A stretch of 64,000 nucleotides of DNA from Candidatus Melainabacteria bacterium (GCA_003153555.1 PLZS01000147.1:1-64000); one strand, 5' to 3'; counted from the stretch's first letter, positions 42,629 to 52,286 are shown. Made by a program: numbers and translations. The notes: a model not told the origin generated them from the letters alone.

Positions 42629-43513
42629 TTAATAGTTCGAGATAAACAACTCAGAGCCAATTTTGCTTTGTTTATTGAGATTGCAGTTGTTCATTCCGTA
42701 CTGTAGTTGCCATTCTTTGATGTTCGCCCATTGGTAAAGATCGCGAATTTCTTTGCAGTCATCGTATGTAATCAAAAACTTGTGTGAGGTCTTTTGCAAA
42801 AGCTTGGCCAGTTTCCAGTGATCGAAGGCATGCAAACTACCATTGTGACCGTAAAGTTTAGTGGCCGTGAAGTATGGAGGATCCAAAAAGATAAAGACGT
42901 CGTCGCCTGGCTCAGCAATTACCTTCTCAAAATCCAGACAAGTAATTCGAGTGTCCTTCAATGCTTGAGGCATAGGCACTAGTCTTTCAATGGATGAAGC
43001 GGTGAAGCGTGTTTGACTCGCGGCCCGAGAAAATCCACCAGCACGTGTCGTGCCCGAAAAAGTAACTCTATTGAAAAAGAAAAACAGAAAGGCTTCGCGA
43101 TATGAGGTTTCTGGGATCTCCGTTCGTGCATTCAGAAAATATTCACGGATTTCTTCAGCCGAGGAGAAGCTGGTACGGAATCGTTCAAGGTCTTGAACAA
43201 GACGAGCGCAACATTCCTCATCTTGGACGACTTCCCAAAAAGTCATCAATTCCTTAAACGCATCATTTATCCAATACGTCTTAGCTAAGCCGATATTACG
43301 CGCATGAAAAAAGACGCTTCCTCCGCCAACTAGAGACTCTCTGAACTCAGCGGCAGTCGCGGGAAGCATCTTGGCTATTTGTTCGATAGCCTTTTGCTTA
43401 CCGCCTGGATATCGAAGCGGAGACCTAAATGCGGCGGTCGGTTTAGAACCTTGAGCGAGTTCACGTTCTACAAAAATTGCTTGGCTAGTTTGTGGTGCAA
43501 TTGGTTCGATCAT
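42629..43513 (-). CDS. D12-class DNA adenine methyltransferase, solitary
   Basis: 294 aa. The D12/Dam order is visible: AdoMet site SPLRYPGGKQKAIEQIA with ESLVGGGSVFFHARNIG; a target-recognition middle region; and catalytic motif IV DDVFIFLDPPYFTATKLYG; then a C-terminal LAKLLQKTSHKFLITYDDC strand-helix. It transfers a methyl group to N6 of adenine. No restriction endonuclease or modification partner is next to it, so it may be an orphan regulator or defence against a nuclease. Recognition sequence unknown. Confidence 0.9.
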   Translation of the reverse strand: MIEPIAPQTSQAIFVERELAQGSKPTAAFRSPLRYPGGKQKAIEQIAKMLPATAAEFRESLVGGGSVFFHARNIGLAKTYWINDAFKELMTFWEVVQDEECCARLVQDLERFRTSFSSAEEIREYFLNARTEIPETSYREAFLFFFFNRVTFSGTTRAGGFSRAASQTRFTASSIERLVPMPQALKDTRITCLDFEKVIAEPGDDVFIFLDPPYFTATKLYGHNGSLHAFDHWKLAKLLQKTSHKFLITYDDCKEIRDLYQWANIKEWQLQYGMNNCNLNKQSKIGSELFISNY

Positions 43514-43640
43514 CTACTCCATAATACTTGGGAATGCGCAAACTGACTGAATCTTCAGAACAAAAAATGTTCGTAAAGCTATCTATCTGATATGTTGGAT
43601 AGAATGACTTCCATAGTGGAACAGGCAGGAGACAACAAAA

Positions 43641-44300
43641 ATGGCTGAAACAGGAAAGCCCAGTATCCAATTGGATATTTATTCGGATGTCATCTGTCCC
43701 TGGTGTTACGTTGGCAAGGCACGTCTGGATGAAGCCCTCAATTCTCTGGACTCTAAGTTCAAAGTGCAGACCAGCTGGAAACCGTTCGAGCTGAACCCCA
43801 ACATGCCAATAGAGGGCGCGGACCGAAAAGAATACATGACTAAAAAATTTGGCAGCTCAGACATGTCTGCTATGCACAACCGGTTGGCGACTGCCGGAGC
43901 CGAAAACGGAGTGAAGTTTAACTTTGCCAATATGACAAGGGTGCCGAATACATTCAAAGCACATCGCCTGATCTGGTTTGCAGGAACACAAGGAAAGCAG
44001 CATGCTTTATCTGAAATACTTTTCCGCAAATATTTCTACGATGGAGCGGATATCGGTGACACCGAAGTGTTGGTCTCGACAGCTGAGGAAGCAGGCATAT
44101 CCGCACAAACAACGCGCGATTTTCTGAACAGTGACGATGGAACTGATCAAGTTCGAAAAGAAGAGAAAGAAGGTCGCTTGATGGGTATTAGTGCGGTGCC
44201 TACATTTATCTTGAATGGAGAAATTATCGCTTCGGGCGCGATTCCACCTCAGGAACTTGTCGGATTAATCGAACGCGCCGTAAGTGCACTCGCGAAGTGA
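43641..44300 (+). CDS. DsbA-family oxidoreductase (FrnE-like)
   Basis: 219 aa. A thioredoxin fold with helical insert; the active site is CPWC in SIQLDIYSDVICPWCYVGKA, and the cis-Pro is in MGISAVPTFILNGEIIASGA. Members of the FrnE group are cytoplasmic dithiol-disulfide isomerases linked to oxidative-stress tolerance or polyketide pathways; there is no signal peptide here. GGAG lies nine bases before the ATG. Full length, standing alone. Confidence 0.9.
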   Translation: MAETGKPSIQLDIYSDVICPWCYVGKARLDEALNSLDSKFKVQTSWKPFELNPNMPIEGADRKEYMTKKFGSSDMSAMHNRLATAGAENGVKFNFANMTRVPNTFKAHRLIWFAGTQGKQHALSEILFRKYFYDGADIGDTEVLVSTAEEAGISAQTTRDFLNSDDGTDQVRKEEKEGRLMGISAVPTFILNGEIIASGAIPPQELVGLIERAVSALAK

Positions 44301-44339
44301 AACTAACGTTAAAAGTTAGCAAATCAACAAAATGAGATC

Positions 44340-46508
44340 TCACCAAACGTCCAGAGTCGCTGGATCAGTTTTGGAAAAATCAAACCAAGAGATCGGTGCT
44401 TCATTAGGATGCTTTACATCGACAAAAATGACTTTGCATTTCAACCCACGCCTAATCTCATCTTTAAAGGATTCTGGAAGATCGGTGCTCCCTTCAAGGA
44501 TAAGTGTTTTAAGATTGAGTCCCTGCAATGTGGACACGAATTTCTGTGCCTGATCAATATTCACCAGACCGATGTTCAAGGATAAACGCGATAAACGATG
44601 CAAAGGTTGAAGCTGATGCACCGTATGTACTACATCTTTGTTTCCGCAATATCCTCTAAATGCGAGAGTGGACAGTCCATGCAGGTTCGCAATGTCCGCT
44701 ATATCAGCGTCAGTTAACTTGCAGCTGCTGATTAGCAACGAATTTAAATTCACTGGACTCAAATGCGGAAGTAACTTTCCAACATCGGGAAGCTTATCGA
44801 GTGTAAGGAGTCTCAAATTTCTGACAAAAGGTAATTTAGCCAGGTGCACCGGTTCTGTCGCTCCGTTGAGTTTTAACCAGCGCAAATGTGTCATAGATCC
44901 TAAGTATTGATAGTCCTTTAGTCGCAATGGCATTTTTTCCATTTCTAGCAATCTCAACGTTTCAAGTGGTGCAAGATTCGAGAGAATGTGACTGTTCATT
45001 TCTTCGTCGCCGCCAAGAATTACTCGGTTGCTTCCTTGTTGTTTGATCACCGCCCCATAGATGTCACCATCATGTAAATCAGCGAGTGCAGAAGCATCCT
45101 CATAAAGTAAGCTTTGCCCAAGTTTTAGCACCGTTTTAGCACTTGCGGGAATTTGCACTTTGTTCTGGGCTTCGACAGAGTGAAAGACGCCTTTTTCCCA
45201 CCAAAACAATCTCCCAAAAGTAACCTGAGTTGGGAAATCCATATAACGAACGCCATGGTCAACACTCGTTTTTAGTTTGGCTATCTCAGTGAGTTTAAGA
45301 TCGGGAGTGGGCACAAAGCGACCAACAGCTCCGGATGTAGGACCTTCGACAGCTTGACGATTAGCCTGGGTTTCCCTAGTGACATCGGGGATGGTGCTCT
45401 TATTGTGCCGATTCATTAGCGGAATGGCTGCAATGAAAACAACTAAAATAATGGCAGCACTAACTGACCCAATTAAAGTAGCTCGTTTTATGTCGGGTCG
45501 AGAACGACTCACTGACTTAGTTAGAGCGCTTGCCGAAATCGAGGCGGAGTCCTCCACGCCTTGCTCAATCTGCTTCAATTTCTGGCTAACTTCTGCACAG
45601 CTCTGGTACCGTAAGTCAGGCTCCTTTGCCAGCATCTTTGCCACCATCGTTTCCAAAGTTCGCGAAAACTTTAGTCCTAATGAAGCCTCTGTCAGGGATG
45701 ACGGCAGATCATTTTTGTGTTGCATCATCGTGGACAATGAGCTCTCTCCGCGAAAAGGTGGTGCACCTGTCAACGCTTCGAAAATTACGCAGCCGAGAGA
45801 ATAAATGTCACTTCGTTGATCCACTCGTGCACTGACGCATTGCTCCGGACTCATGTAGAGCGGGGTGCCAAACACGTCATCGGTTTGCGTCAGTGTCAAT
45901 CCAGCTTCCGACACAATTCTAGCGATACCAAAATCGACGATCTTAGGTGTGAAACCCTGTGGTTTCGTTTGCAGCATTATGTTGCTGGGCTTGATATCGC
46001 GATGAATCACATTTTCATTGTGCGAATAGGCTAAAGCATCTGCAAGCGGGATGAAAATTTTGAGCATTTCCTCCAGCGACATTGCCCCATGCTTTTTCAA
46101 GTAATCAGAAAGTGTGATACCGTCCACAAAGTCCATGATCATGAACGGTCTGTCGTTTTCCAGAACACCGAAGTCGATTGCTCTCACTAAGTTCGGATGA
46201 TCTAATTTGCTCGCAGCTTCAACTTCCTTTTGAAAACGGCGCAAAGTAGTTTCAGAGCAAGTAGTATTTAGGGTCTTGAGTGCAAAACGTTTTTTAAGAA
46301 AAACTTGCTCAACACTGAAAACAGAACCGGCTGCGCCCTGTCCTAGAAAAGCGATAACCTTATAGCGATCGTTCGAAACCATATCGCCAGGATTGAGGTC
46401 ATCTCGAACACGGTCATGAAGGCGCTCGTGTTCGGGTTCCGAAGATTTTTCCGTTAGCCGCGCTTCATTGGCATTGCGCAAAGCAGCTTGTTCAAAATCG
46501 TCCTGCAC
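44340..46508 (-). CDS. Membrane Ser/Thr protein kinase with leucine-rich C-terminal domain
   Basis: 722 aa. Kinase domain about 50-312: glycine loop FLGQGAAGSVFSVE, ATP lysine K78, catalytic loop HRDIKPSN (169-176), DFG at 192-194, and the FGTPLYMSPEQ activation-segment end. One membrane helix at about 344-365. The outside part has a domain of unknown type and then leucine-rich repeat-like units (THLRWLKLNGATEPVHLAKL, NSLLISSCKLTDADIADIAN, HRLSRLSLNIGLVNIDQAQK) that could sense a ligand or partner. The start is GTG at 46508, with GAGG eight bases upstream. All kinase residues are present, so it is probably active. Confidence 0.9.
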   Translation of the reverse strand: MQDDFEQAALRNANEARLTEKSSEPEHERLHDRVRDDLNPGDMVSNDRYKVIAFLGQGAAGSVFSVEQVFLKKRFALKTLNTTCSETTLRRFQKEVEAASKLDHPNLVRAIDFGVLENDRPFMIMDFVDGITLSDYLKKHGAMSLEEMLKIFIPLADALAYSHNENVIHRDIKPSNIMLQTKPQGFTPKIVDFGIARIVSEAGLTLTQTDDVFGTPLYMSPEQCVSARVDQRSDIYSLGCVIFEALTGAPPFRGESSLSTMMQHKNDLPSSLTEASLGLKFSRTLETMVAKMLAKEPDLRYQSCAEVSQKLKQIEQGVEDSASISASALTKSVSRSRPDIKRATLIGSVSAAIILVVFIAAIPLMNRHNKSTIPDVTRETQANRQAVEGPTSGAVGRFVPTPDLKLTEIAKLKTSVDHGVRYMDFPTQVTFGRLFWWEKGVFHSVEAQNKVQIPASAKTVLKLGQSLLYEDASALADLHDGDIYGAVIKQQGSNRVILGGDEEMNSHILSNLAPLETLRLLEMEKMPLRLKDYQYLGSMTHLRWLKLNGATEPVHLAKLPFVRNLRLLTLDKLPDVGKLLPHLSPVNLNSLLISSCKLTDADIADIANLHGLSTLAFRGYCGNKDVVHTVHQLQPLHRLSRLSLNIGLVNIDQAQKFVSTLQGLNLKTLILEGSTDLPESFKDEIRRGLKCKVIFVDVKHPNEAPISWFDFSKTDPATLDVW

Positions 46509-46646
46509 CTTAGCGGCCTCACAATCCCTGTAAGATATACCCGGGCGCCAGACGAGTGCCGCAGCTTAAGATTGGCTAGAAGGTTGTTGTTACAGAAACG
46601 TTGCCGGTCTGTGGCGTTTGACGATGGCTTTAGTTGAAACTCGTTC

Positions 46647-46973
46647 TCAACGTTTCAACTTAAGCAGAGGAACTATGCACGGGCAACTGGCTGAGCATTT
46701 GCACGCGCACTTGCATGATACGCCACACTTACACTTACAGTCTTTCTGTTGAAAGAAAAGCAACCACATAAGGGCACAGGTCCCTATTACGGCGATGAAC
46801 GTCCACGCATCTGGGGGAACCATTTTATAAATCTTCAGCCAAAGCGGCATCGTAGAGGAAGCAGCGGCCTGACCCTTCGCCGCGAAAGCAGGATCGGCGA
46901 GCAAAGCGCCTAGAGCTATCGACTGCAGCAAATAGAGCCGCCAGACCGGAATTTCGTTAAAGACGCTTCTCAT
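46647..46973 (-). CDS. Small membrane protein with a metallothionein-like cysteine cluster
   Basis: About 108 aa from the ATG at 46973 (a GTG further up lacks support). A first hydrophobic segment (LYLLQSIALGALLADPAFAA) looks like a signal peptide, then one membrane helix (WTFIAVIGTCALMWLLFF), then a tail with nine cysteines in 21 residues in the pattern CxCxCxxxCxCxCxCxxxCxC, ending in a hydrophobic-basic stub (LLKLKR). Such dense Cys spacing suggests binding of Cu, Zn or Cd. Cytoplasmic or periplasmic placement depends on which first segment is cleaved. Family not recognised. Confidence 0.72.
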   Translation of the reverse strand: MRSVFNEIPVWRLYLLQSIALGALLADPAFAAKGQAAASSTMPLWLKIYKMVPPDAWTFIAVIGTCALMWLLFFQQKDCKCKCGVSCKCACKCSASCPCIVPLLKLKR

Positions 46974-46997
46974 ACTAAGTCCAACCCCTGATACCAC

Positions 46998-47326
46998 ATA
47001 TATTTCTTACCACGAAAAAGTGCCCGCCAATACCGGTGCACTTTAAATAATACGGTAAGTGTCTGACCCATTACAACTCCACCCGGTCATGTCGGACCAT
47101 TGTTTGCCAATCCCAGGATAGATTTTCCGCCCCGCTGGTGGTGGCATAACATGGAATTCGAGCTTGGATTTTCCGACTTGCCCTTCAAACTAGTCCACTA
47201 CTATCATTCCGGTGATCAGACTTCTCAATAGACCGCACACATGACATAATTTGCTCAAGTCAAAAATTCAGCTTAGCCAGCAGCTATACAACGTACAATT
47301 AGTTTTTCAGCGATGAGGCACGATCA
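46998..47326. other. Gene-free stretch
   Basis: About 330 bases between divergent genes with no supported coding sequence; it must hold promoters for one or both sides. No repeat or clear operator was seen. Confidence 0.5.
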
Positions 47327-48148
47327 GTGAAGGCAAAGAGATGGGCAATTCGTCCAAGACGTTTCAACACGCATGTTCAGGTCTTTCTTTGTGCGATATT
47401 CATTTCTATCGCGGCGGCCCCAGCCCAAGAAACAAACACACTTAGAATCAAAGCACCACTGCGCGCCGAGATCAATCACGACGAATCTTTACCGAGTCTG
47501 CCAGACCAATATCAAGTCGGTAATCAATTCGACGAAGCGAAATTGCAAAATCTCACGCCCGACAATATTTGGTTTCCCATTCCTAACTGGCTCGCCGGTG
47601 GGTGGCATTCTGAAACCAAGACGGTTGATTACGTGCAAGATTGCAAGACTGGTGCTAGCACTTCGCCACACACCGTGGTGAAAGAAGTAAGTGACGCGAT
47701 TCACGGACATCAGCGCGACAAAACCGGTCAAATCTGGGAGTTTATAGAAATTCCTCATATGCGGAAAGTTGAACTTACTCATGGAGTGGCATATCTTCGT
47801 GCGTTGCGTGAGGAAGTTATCGAAACCGATCCGTCGCAAGTAATCCTAAAAGTGCTCACAAATCAAATCACTGTCGACGGAAAGAAACAAGAGATTGCTG
47901 CATCAAATCAAGTCCAACAAATTGGCACCTACATCCCTCTGGATGACGGACTGGTACAACTCGACGCGTCCGTCAGAAACTTCGACGGCGACGGCGCTGC
48001 AATCCAAATGCAGCGCAATGCACTGTTGATGAAACGATCGAAACCCTATTCAGATATGGACACATTGCACGGTCTCGATTTGAAAAAACTGTTCGCTGAA
48101 TTTTTAAACAAAACTGGAAGGCAAGATCTAGTGCCCAAGCAGCCGTGA
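47327..48148 (+). CDS. Secreted protein of unknown family
   Basis: 273 aa. The basic N-terminus is followed by a signal-type hydrophobic segment (VQVFLCAIFISIAAAPAQE). The mature part includes PIPNWLAGGWHSETKTVDYV and later regular beta-like sequence (VAYLRALREEVIETDPSQVI). It starts at GTG 47327, with GAGG eight bases before. No recognised domain; the WLAGGW.S motif reminds one of lipocalin-like DUF proteins, but this is a guess. Confidence 0.75.
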   Translation: MKAKRWAIRPRRFNTHVQVFLCAIFISIAAAPAQETNTLRIKAPLRAEINHDESLPSLPDQYQVGNQFDEAKLQNLTPDNIWFPIPNWLAGGWHSETKTVDYVQDCKTGASTSPHTVVKEVSDAIHGHQRDKTGQIWEFIEIPHMRKVELTHGVAYLRALREEVIETDPSQVILKVLTNQITVDGKKQEIAASNQVQQIGTYIPLDDGLVQLDASVRNFDGDGAAIQMQRNALLMKRSKPYSDMDTLHGLDLKKLFAEFLNKTGRQDLVPKQP

Positions 48149-48265
48149 TGCCTAAAGTGTAGTATGCGGACGTTATGTTTCATCAGCGCCGTGTTTCCGA
48201 TGGTAGTTTTCATCACATTCCTGGTGCATCTATGTGTATAGTGCACAATGTACTCTGGAGGATTC

Positions 48266-48661
48266 ATGCCGAACGCACAGACATTGATAGCTCAGGCCTA
48301 CTCTGCCTTCAATCATCGGGATATCGACAGCGCCCTGGCGCTCATGAGTGAGAACGTTAGCTGGCCCAAGGCATCGGAAGGCGGGCGTGTCGTCGGGAAA
48401 GAAGAGATTCGGTCCTACTGGACCCGTCAGTGGAAGGAGTTTGATCCTCACGTGGAACCACTTGAGGTAATCGACCAGGAAGGCGGCATTACCGAAGTCA
48501 AAGTTCATCAACTCGTGAAAAGCCTTGGTGGCGATGTCCTTTCTGATAGCGAGGTGTGGCACGTTTATACCATCGCGAACGGTCTCATCGAACGCATGGA
48601 CCTCAAGGAAAGCGAAACAGGCTCGGACCCAACCACATCTACAGCATTCTCCAGGCACTAG
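48266..48661 (+). CDS. SnoaL / NTF2-like protein
   Basis: About 131 aa. A cone-shaped alpha+beta fold is suggested by LIAQAYSAFNHRDIDSALAL, then MSENVSWPKASEGGRVVGKE and EIRSYWTRQW, typical of SnoaL_2 domains. These bind small hydrophobic molecules and can be enzymes or carriers. The ATG at 48266 has GGAGG four bases before it; the frame opens six codons earlier without an RBS. Standalone. Confidence 0.85.
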   Translation: MPNAQTLIAQAYSAFNHRDIDSALALMSENVSWPKASEGGRVVGKEEIRSYWTRQWKEFDPHVEPLEVIDQEGGITEVKVHQLVKSLGGDVLSDSEVWHVYTIANGLIERMDLKESETGSDPTTSTAFSRH

Positions 48662-48796
48662 CATGTGTCAGGTGACGGTATCAGAAGAGTTTTGCGACAA
48701 ATGAAGTTGCTCCGCAGGTTAACGATTCCGATTGTTTGCTGATCCTGGGTTGACGTGCAGTCTATACAAACCAACATCACACTACTAATTTTCATT

Positions 48797-49084
48797 CTAA
48801 TGCAACAGTTTAACGCGAACAATAATCAGTTCGTGTTTGACGCGGTCCGCTTCGTCTTGAGAGGCGTCCAGCGTTGTCGTTAAAGTATTGATCTTTTGCT
48901 TTAAATCATAAATTAGCAAACCCAATTCCTCATTCCGCTGGGTCAACAGTTTTTCCCGATCAAGCAAATCGTACTTGGCGCGGTCTGCTCGCCAACGCTC
49001 GTCATCAGCATTGTCGGCAGCGCCGGTTCTTAAAAGCGGCAGGATCAACAATGCAACCAGCAGAATTAGTAACCTCATTTTCAT
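48797..49084 (-). CDS. Small exported coiled-coil protein
   Basis: 95 aa. Signal peptide MKMRLLILLVALLILPLLRT, then a heptad-like helix (KYDLLDREKLLTQRNEELGL and on to the end). It starts three bases after the stop of the upstream jelly-roll-like gene on the same strand, so the two are co-transcribed. Function unknown; a binding partner of that protein is a possible role. Confidence 0.75.
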   Translation of the reverse strand: MKMRLLILLVALLILPLLRTGAADNADDERWRADRAKYDLLDREKLLTQRNEELGLLIYDLKQKINTLTTTLDASQDEADRVKHELIIVRVKLLH

Positions 49085-49087
49085 GGT

Positions 49088-50272
49088 TCAATCGAAACCC
49101 ATAAACGGTTGCTGCTCTAATTTTTCGGGAGGAATGCGATCGTCCATTACCGATTTTCCGGTGACTGGAACATCTTTGTTCACAACCTTAAAAGCACAAT
49201 TGCTGATCCACGATCTGCCACTACCTGCAGTGAGAAATCCGATTTTGATTTTTTTGCTGTCGGGCGGAACATCCAACACTATTCGACACTTAGTCCAATC
49301 GTTGGTTCCTTTTACTGGTCTTTCTTCCATGGCATCGAAGGCTACTACACGATCCTTTGTGCTCACTTGCATGAATAAGCCAGCCCAATCGGTCACGTTC
49401 GAGGTTTTCACGGAACCTGACCATTCAATACGTTTGCCGCAATAGTCTTGAGCCGAAAACACTTGGTAGAGCGAGCCAAAACCTGGTGAGGCTGGATTGG
49501 ATGAATAAATACGAACGCTAGGCTTTCCTCCTAAGAGGACGTCTTCATCAAGATTCAATTGAAAACCAGAATCGGTTGATACAGCCCAATTGTGAATGGA
49601 GTCGTTGCGATTTCTCGCGAGTTGCTTTTGAGCTTCGAATTCGAGATTTCGTGGTTCTGAGCGAAGTTTGTTCAGAGGAAACTTGATTGGATCAAACGGT
49701 CGATCCGTTGGTTTAAATTTCGCATCGACAATTTTTACCACCGGATCCCGCAACCAAGCGGCACCACCACCCTTCATAATGAAACCGACTCGCAACCGCT
49801 TACTGGACTGGGGAACATCTAGTACGATCGAATATTTATGCCAAGCCTTGGTGCCTTTAGGAGAACGACCCTCCATATCATCAAACTCCAAAACGTTGTT
49901 CTCGTCTTCGACCGTCATCCATAAGGACGAAGTGCCATTCAGTTTTTCAGTCTTGATAAATCCTGTATATTCAACCCTCTTGCCTCGATACAAATTCGGG
50001 CTGAAGTCTTGAAATATCGACGCGAAGTCGCCCTTCTGCACTGGAAGGTTCGATTGTATTTTTGCTGACGGTTGGTTTTGCGTTTGCGGACCTTGATCAA
50101 GATCTATGAGATATCCGCTAGGGTCTTTGCCCTTAGTCCAGGAACTCCAACGCTTCAAATGTTTGACTTCGATTGACGCCGACGAGGGAAGACTTACGAA
50201 CATAGCTATCGCGACAGCGAGTGTCGCTGCTAGCGCCTGAGGTAACAAGATTGTGCGCCAGTCCATCAACAT
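49088..50272 (-). CDS. Secreted protein with two jelly-roll (CBM-like) domains
   Basis: 394 aa. Signal segment (LLPQALAATLAVAIAMFVSL). Two related domains of about 160 residues each carry YRGKRVEYTGFIKTEKLN / YCGKRIEWSGSVKTSNV, WLMTVED-type strands, and KGTKAWHKYSIVLDVPQSSK / KGTNDWTKCRIVLDVPPDSK. This repeated layout fits galactose-binding/CBM4_9-type beta-sandwiches, also seen in the single-domain protein at 59010-59585. Ligand unknown. The ATG may be at 50272 or two codons later. It ends three bases before the coiled-coil gene. Confidence 0.8.
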   Translation of the reverse strand: MLMDWRTILLPQALAATLAVAIAMFVSLPSSASIEVKHLKRWSSWTKGKDPSGYLIDLDQGPQTQNQPSAKIQSNLPVQKGDFASIFQDFSPNLYRGKRVEYTGFIKTEKLNGTSSLWMTVEDENNVLEFDDMEGRSPKGTKAWHKYSIVLDVPQSSKRLRVGFIMKGGGAAWLRDPVVKIVDAKFKPTDRPFDPIKFPLNKLRSEPRNLEFEAQKQLARNRNDSIHNWAVSTDSGFQLNLDEDVLLGGKPSVRIYSSNPASPGFGSLYQVFSAQDYCGKRIEWSGSVKTSNVTDWAGLFMQVSTKDRVVAFDAMEERPVKGTNDWTKCRIVLDVPPDSKKIKIGFLTAGSGRSWISNCAFKVVNKDVPVTGKSVMDDRIPPEKLEQQPFMGFD

Positions 50273-50401
50273 CCATGGATAGAAGTGAGTCGTAACAGAT
50301 TAACACACGGAAATAAACCATTGAGTATTAAATGGTCATCTTGATGAATTCGGCTATCTGCGATTAATTTGGACACCTAAGAATTTCAGTATTTTCACAT
50401 C

Positions 50402-50417
50402 GCACCAAATACGGTGC
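50402..50417. terminator. CACC..GGTG hairpin 3' of the metallo-hydrolase gene
   Basis: GCACC-AAATAC-GGTGC, perfect 5-bp arms, 95 bases beyond the stop of the minus-strand metallo-hydrolase. It belongs to the recurrent family. It could also sit in the 5' region of the jelly-roll gene. Confidence 0.4.
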
Positions 50418-50511
50418 TTACATCTTCTTCTCGCTCCTGCGACAGACACGACCCTTTTGTCTACGGGCTCGGAAGATCTGGCGATTTATCCACTATCCAG
50501 AACAGCATTTT

Positions 50512-51231
50512 TCATATCAGTTTCCTGATTTTACTAGTTACGTCGCCTGCGTACACTGGACCGTGACCGGACAGCAACAGTTGCGCCGGCAGATCCAAAT
50601 AGCGCTTGAGACTTTTGTTTTGCGTCGAGCGATCGAGTGTAAACCATGGCAAACCCACGCGAACAGCACCCATACTAAAAAGCAGATTGTCTCCGCAGAA
50701 TATCGCTTGTTCGTCTGCGTCCCATAAGCTGATGCTGCCTGGTGTATGACCGGGCGTATGAATGACCTGGAGGCTGCCTAGCTCTTCACCATCTGCCACC
50801 GGCTGCACGCGCTCGATTGATGGTGAATCGAGAGAACCAAGTAGCCGCCCAGTGCTCAATATGGCTCGGCAGATCAAAGATCCCTTTTCGTTGGCCATCG
50901 TGCGCTGCCCTTGCAGGAAAGGAATCTCGCTCTGATGTGCCATGACGATGGCCTGCGTTTTGCCGGCCAGTTCGTTTGCTGCACCGGCATGATCTGGATG
51001 CGCATGCGTGATAATGATGCGGCGCAGCGGATGCCCGATGCTTTCGATGGCGGCGAGAATAAATTTGCTGCTCCACGTGTGACCTGCGTCGATTAACGTC
51101 AGACCGTCTTTGTCCTTCAACAGCCAGCAATTGGTCGGCGTTGGATAGTGAAAAGAGATCTGCCAAATCGAAGGTCGTACACGTTGTACGATATGCTGCG
51201 CGCTCTTCTCAAGCTGCTCATAATTCTGCAC
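50512..51231 (-). CDS. Metallo-beta-lactamase-fold hydrolase
   Basis: 239 aa. Zinc site HAHPDH in RIIITHAHPDHAGAANELAG, the second His in VIHTPGHTPGSISLWD, bridging Asp in AIFCGDNLLF and the last His in LLLSGHGPVY. These are the five standard motifs of glyoxalase II/MBL-fold enzymes. The substrate is open. It starts at GTG 51231 with GGGAGA upstream. Divergent from the acyltransferase gene. Confidence 0.9.
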   Translation of the reverse strand: MQNYEQLEKSAQHIVQRVRPSIWQISFHYPTPTNCWLLKDKDGLTLIDAGHTWSSKFILAAIESIGHPLRRIIITHAHPDHAGAANELAGKTQAIVMAHQSEIPFLQGQRTMANEKGSLICRAILSTGRLLGSLDSPSIERVQPVADGEELGSLQVIHTPGHTPGSISLWDADEQAIFCGDNLLFSMGAVRVGLPWFTLDRSTQNKSLKRYLDLPAQLLLSGHGPVYAGDVTSKIRKLI

Positions 51232-51330
51232 TCGCAGATCTCCCAGTACGGGCTCAAGCTTGATTATGCCCTGACGAACGATCGTAATACAAGCTAACGG
51301 GTATAAAGCTCAAGCTTGTACAGAAGCGAC

Positions 51331-52272
51331 ATGAGGATCGACCATTTGTCACCAGACGTTCTGATAAGAATTGGCATCTTTGTCGCGATTGTTTTGGTGA
51401 TTGCTCTCGCGGTCGCTCGCCCCGTCGCTGCGCGCGTGAGGTTCTGGGGGGCTGAGGTTAAGAAAGTGCGTGTGGGCGGTTATGTGCCTCCGGCGCCTTA
51501 TTTTCTCACCGAAATATTGATGCGCAGCGTTTGTGTATTGCTCGGATTTTTCGAAGTAGGTCCCATTCGCATTTTGGGGCGCCATCGGCTGCCGGAAAGT
51601 GGTCCGATGATTATCGCTCCATTCCACGCAGATGCTGGTGACGGCTCTGTCGTATCCGCGTTGCTCGGTGTGCGACCAATGTACTACTTGATTCGCACCA
51701 CAGAAGTGCTGGGGTTGCGCGGCTGGATTGGTACCATGACCGGGGCGATTGCTGTTGACGAAGAGAGTCAAGAGGGACGCACCAGGGCATTCAAAGCCAC
51801 TGTGTCGGCTCTGCAAGGCGGCGGCAAGAACGCGTGCATTGTTATCTTTCCCCAGGGGCAACTCGTATCGGATGAAGAAGTTCGCAGAACAGATTTCAAA
51901 TCGGGCGTTATGCTCATTGCAAAACTAGCAGCCAGAAAGAGGAAGGAAGGAATTTGGATCGTTCCTGTCGGTGTGCACTACCGAACCGAGGCACACGAAG
52001 CGACACTCTTCCACAAGTGGATCAACGCGCTCGGTTTCAAGAAATTTCGCAATCTCTTCGGGCAGCAGAACTATGGTGCCTATGCAATTGTCGGCAAGCC
52101 CTTCAAGGTCACTCCCAGAGCTGCTGATCTAGAGGAAGTGCAGAAAGGTCTCGTTCTTGCAGACGACGCCGACAAGGCAACGGATACTTACGTTCAGCGC
52201 TTGCAGATTCTGCAGAAGGCAGCCAAGTTCAAATCGGCACAAAGACGCATGAGGCACCACAAGACAAGTTAG
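51331..52272 (+). CDS. PlsC-like acyltransferase
   Basis: About 313 aa. One N-terminal membrane helix (ILIRIGIFVAIVLVIALAVA), then an acyltransferase domain with the HX4D motif in IIAPFHADAGDGSVV and block III as CIVIFPQGQLVSDEE (FPQG instead of FPEG). It probably acylates lysophosphatidate or a related lipid. The ATG at 51331 is preferred over the TTG five codons upstream. Its end lies 14 bases from the convergent alcohol dehydrogenase stop. Confidence 0.85.
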   Translation: MRIDHLSPDVLIRIGIFVAIVLVIALAVARPVAARVRFWGAEVKKVRVGGYVPPAPYFLTEILMRSVCVLLGFFEVGPIRILGRHRLPESGPMIIAPFHADAGDGSVVSALLGVRPMYYLIRTTEVLGLRGWIGTMTGAIAVDEESQEGRTRAFKATVSALQGGGKNACIVIFPQGQLVSDEEVRRTDFKSGVMLIAKLAARKRKEGIWIVPVGVHYRTEAHEATLFHKWINALGFKKFRNLFGQQNYGAYAIVGKPFKVTPRAADLEEVQKGLVLADDADKATDTYVQRLQILQKAAKFKSAQRRMRHHKTS

Positions 52273-52286
52273 TGAGTGGACACAGT

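Noticed and set aside
42629..43513. Complete restriction-modification system
   Set aside because: The flanking genes are a signal peptidase homologue and a DsbA-family protein; no endonuclease is present.
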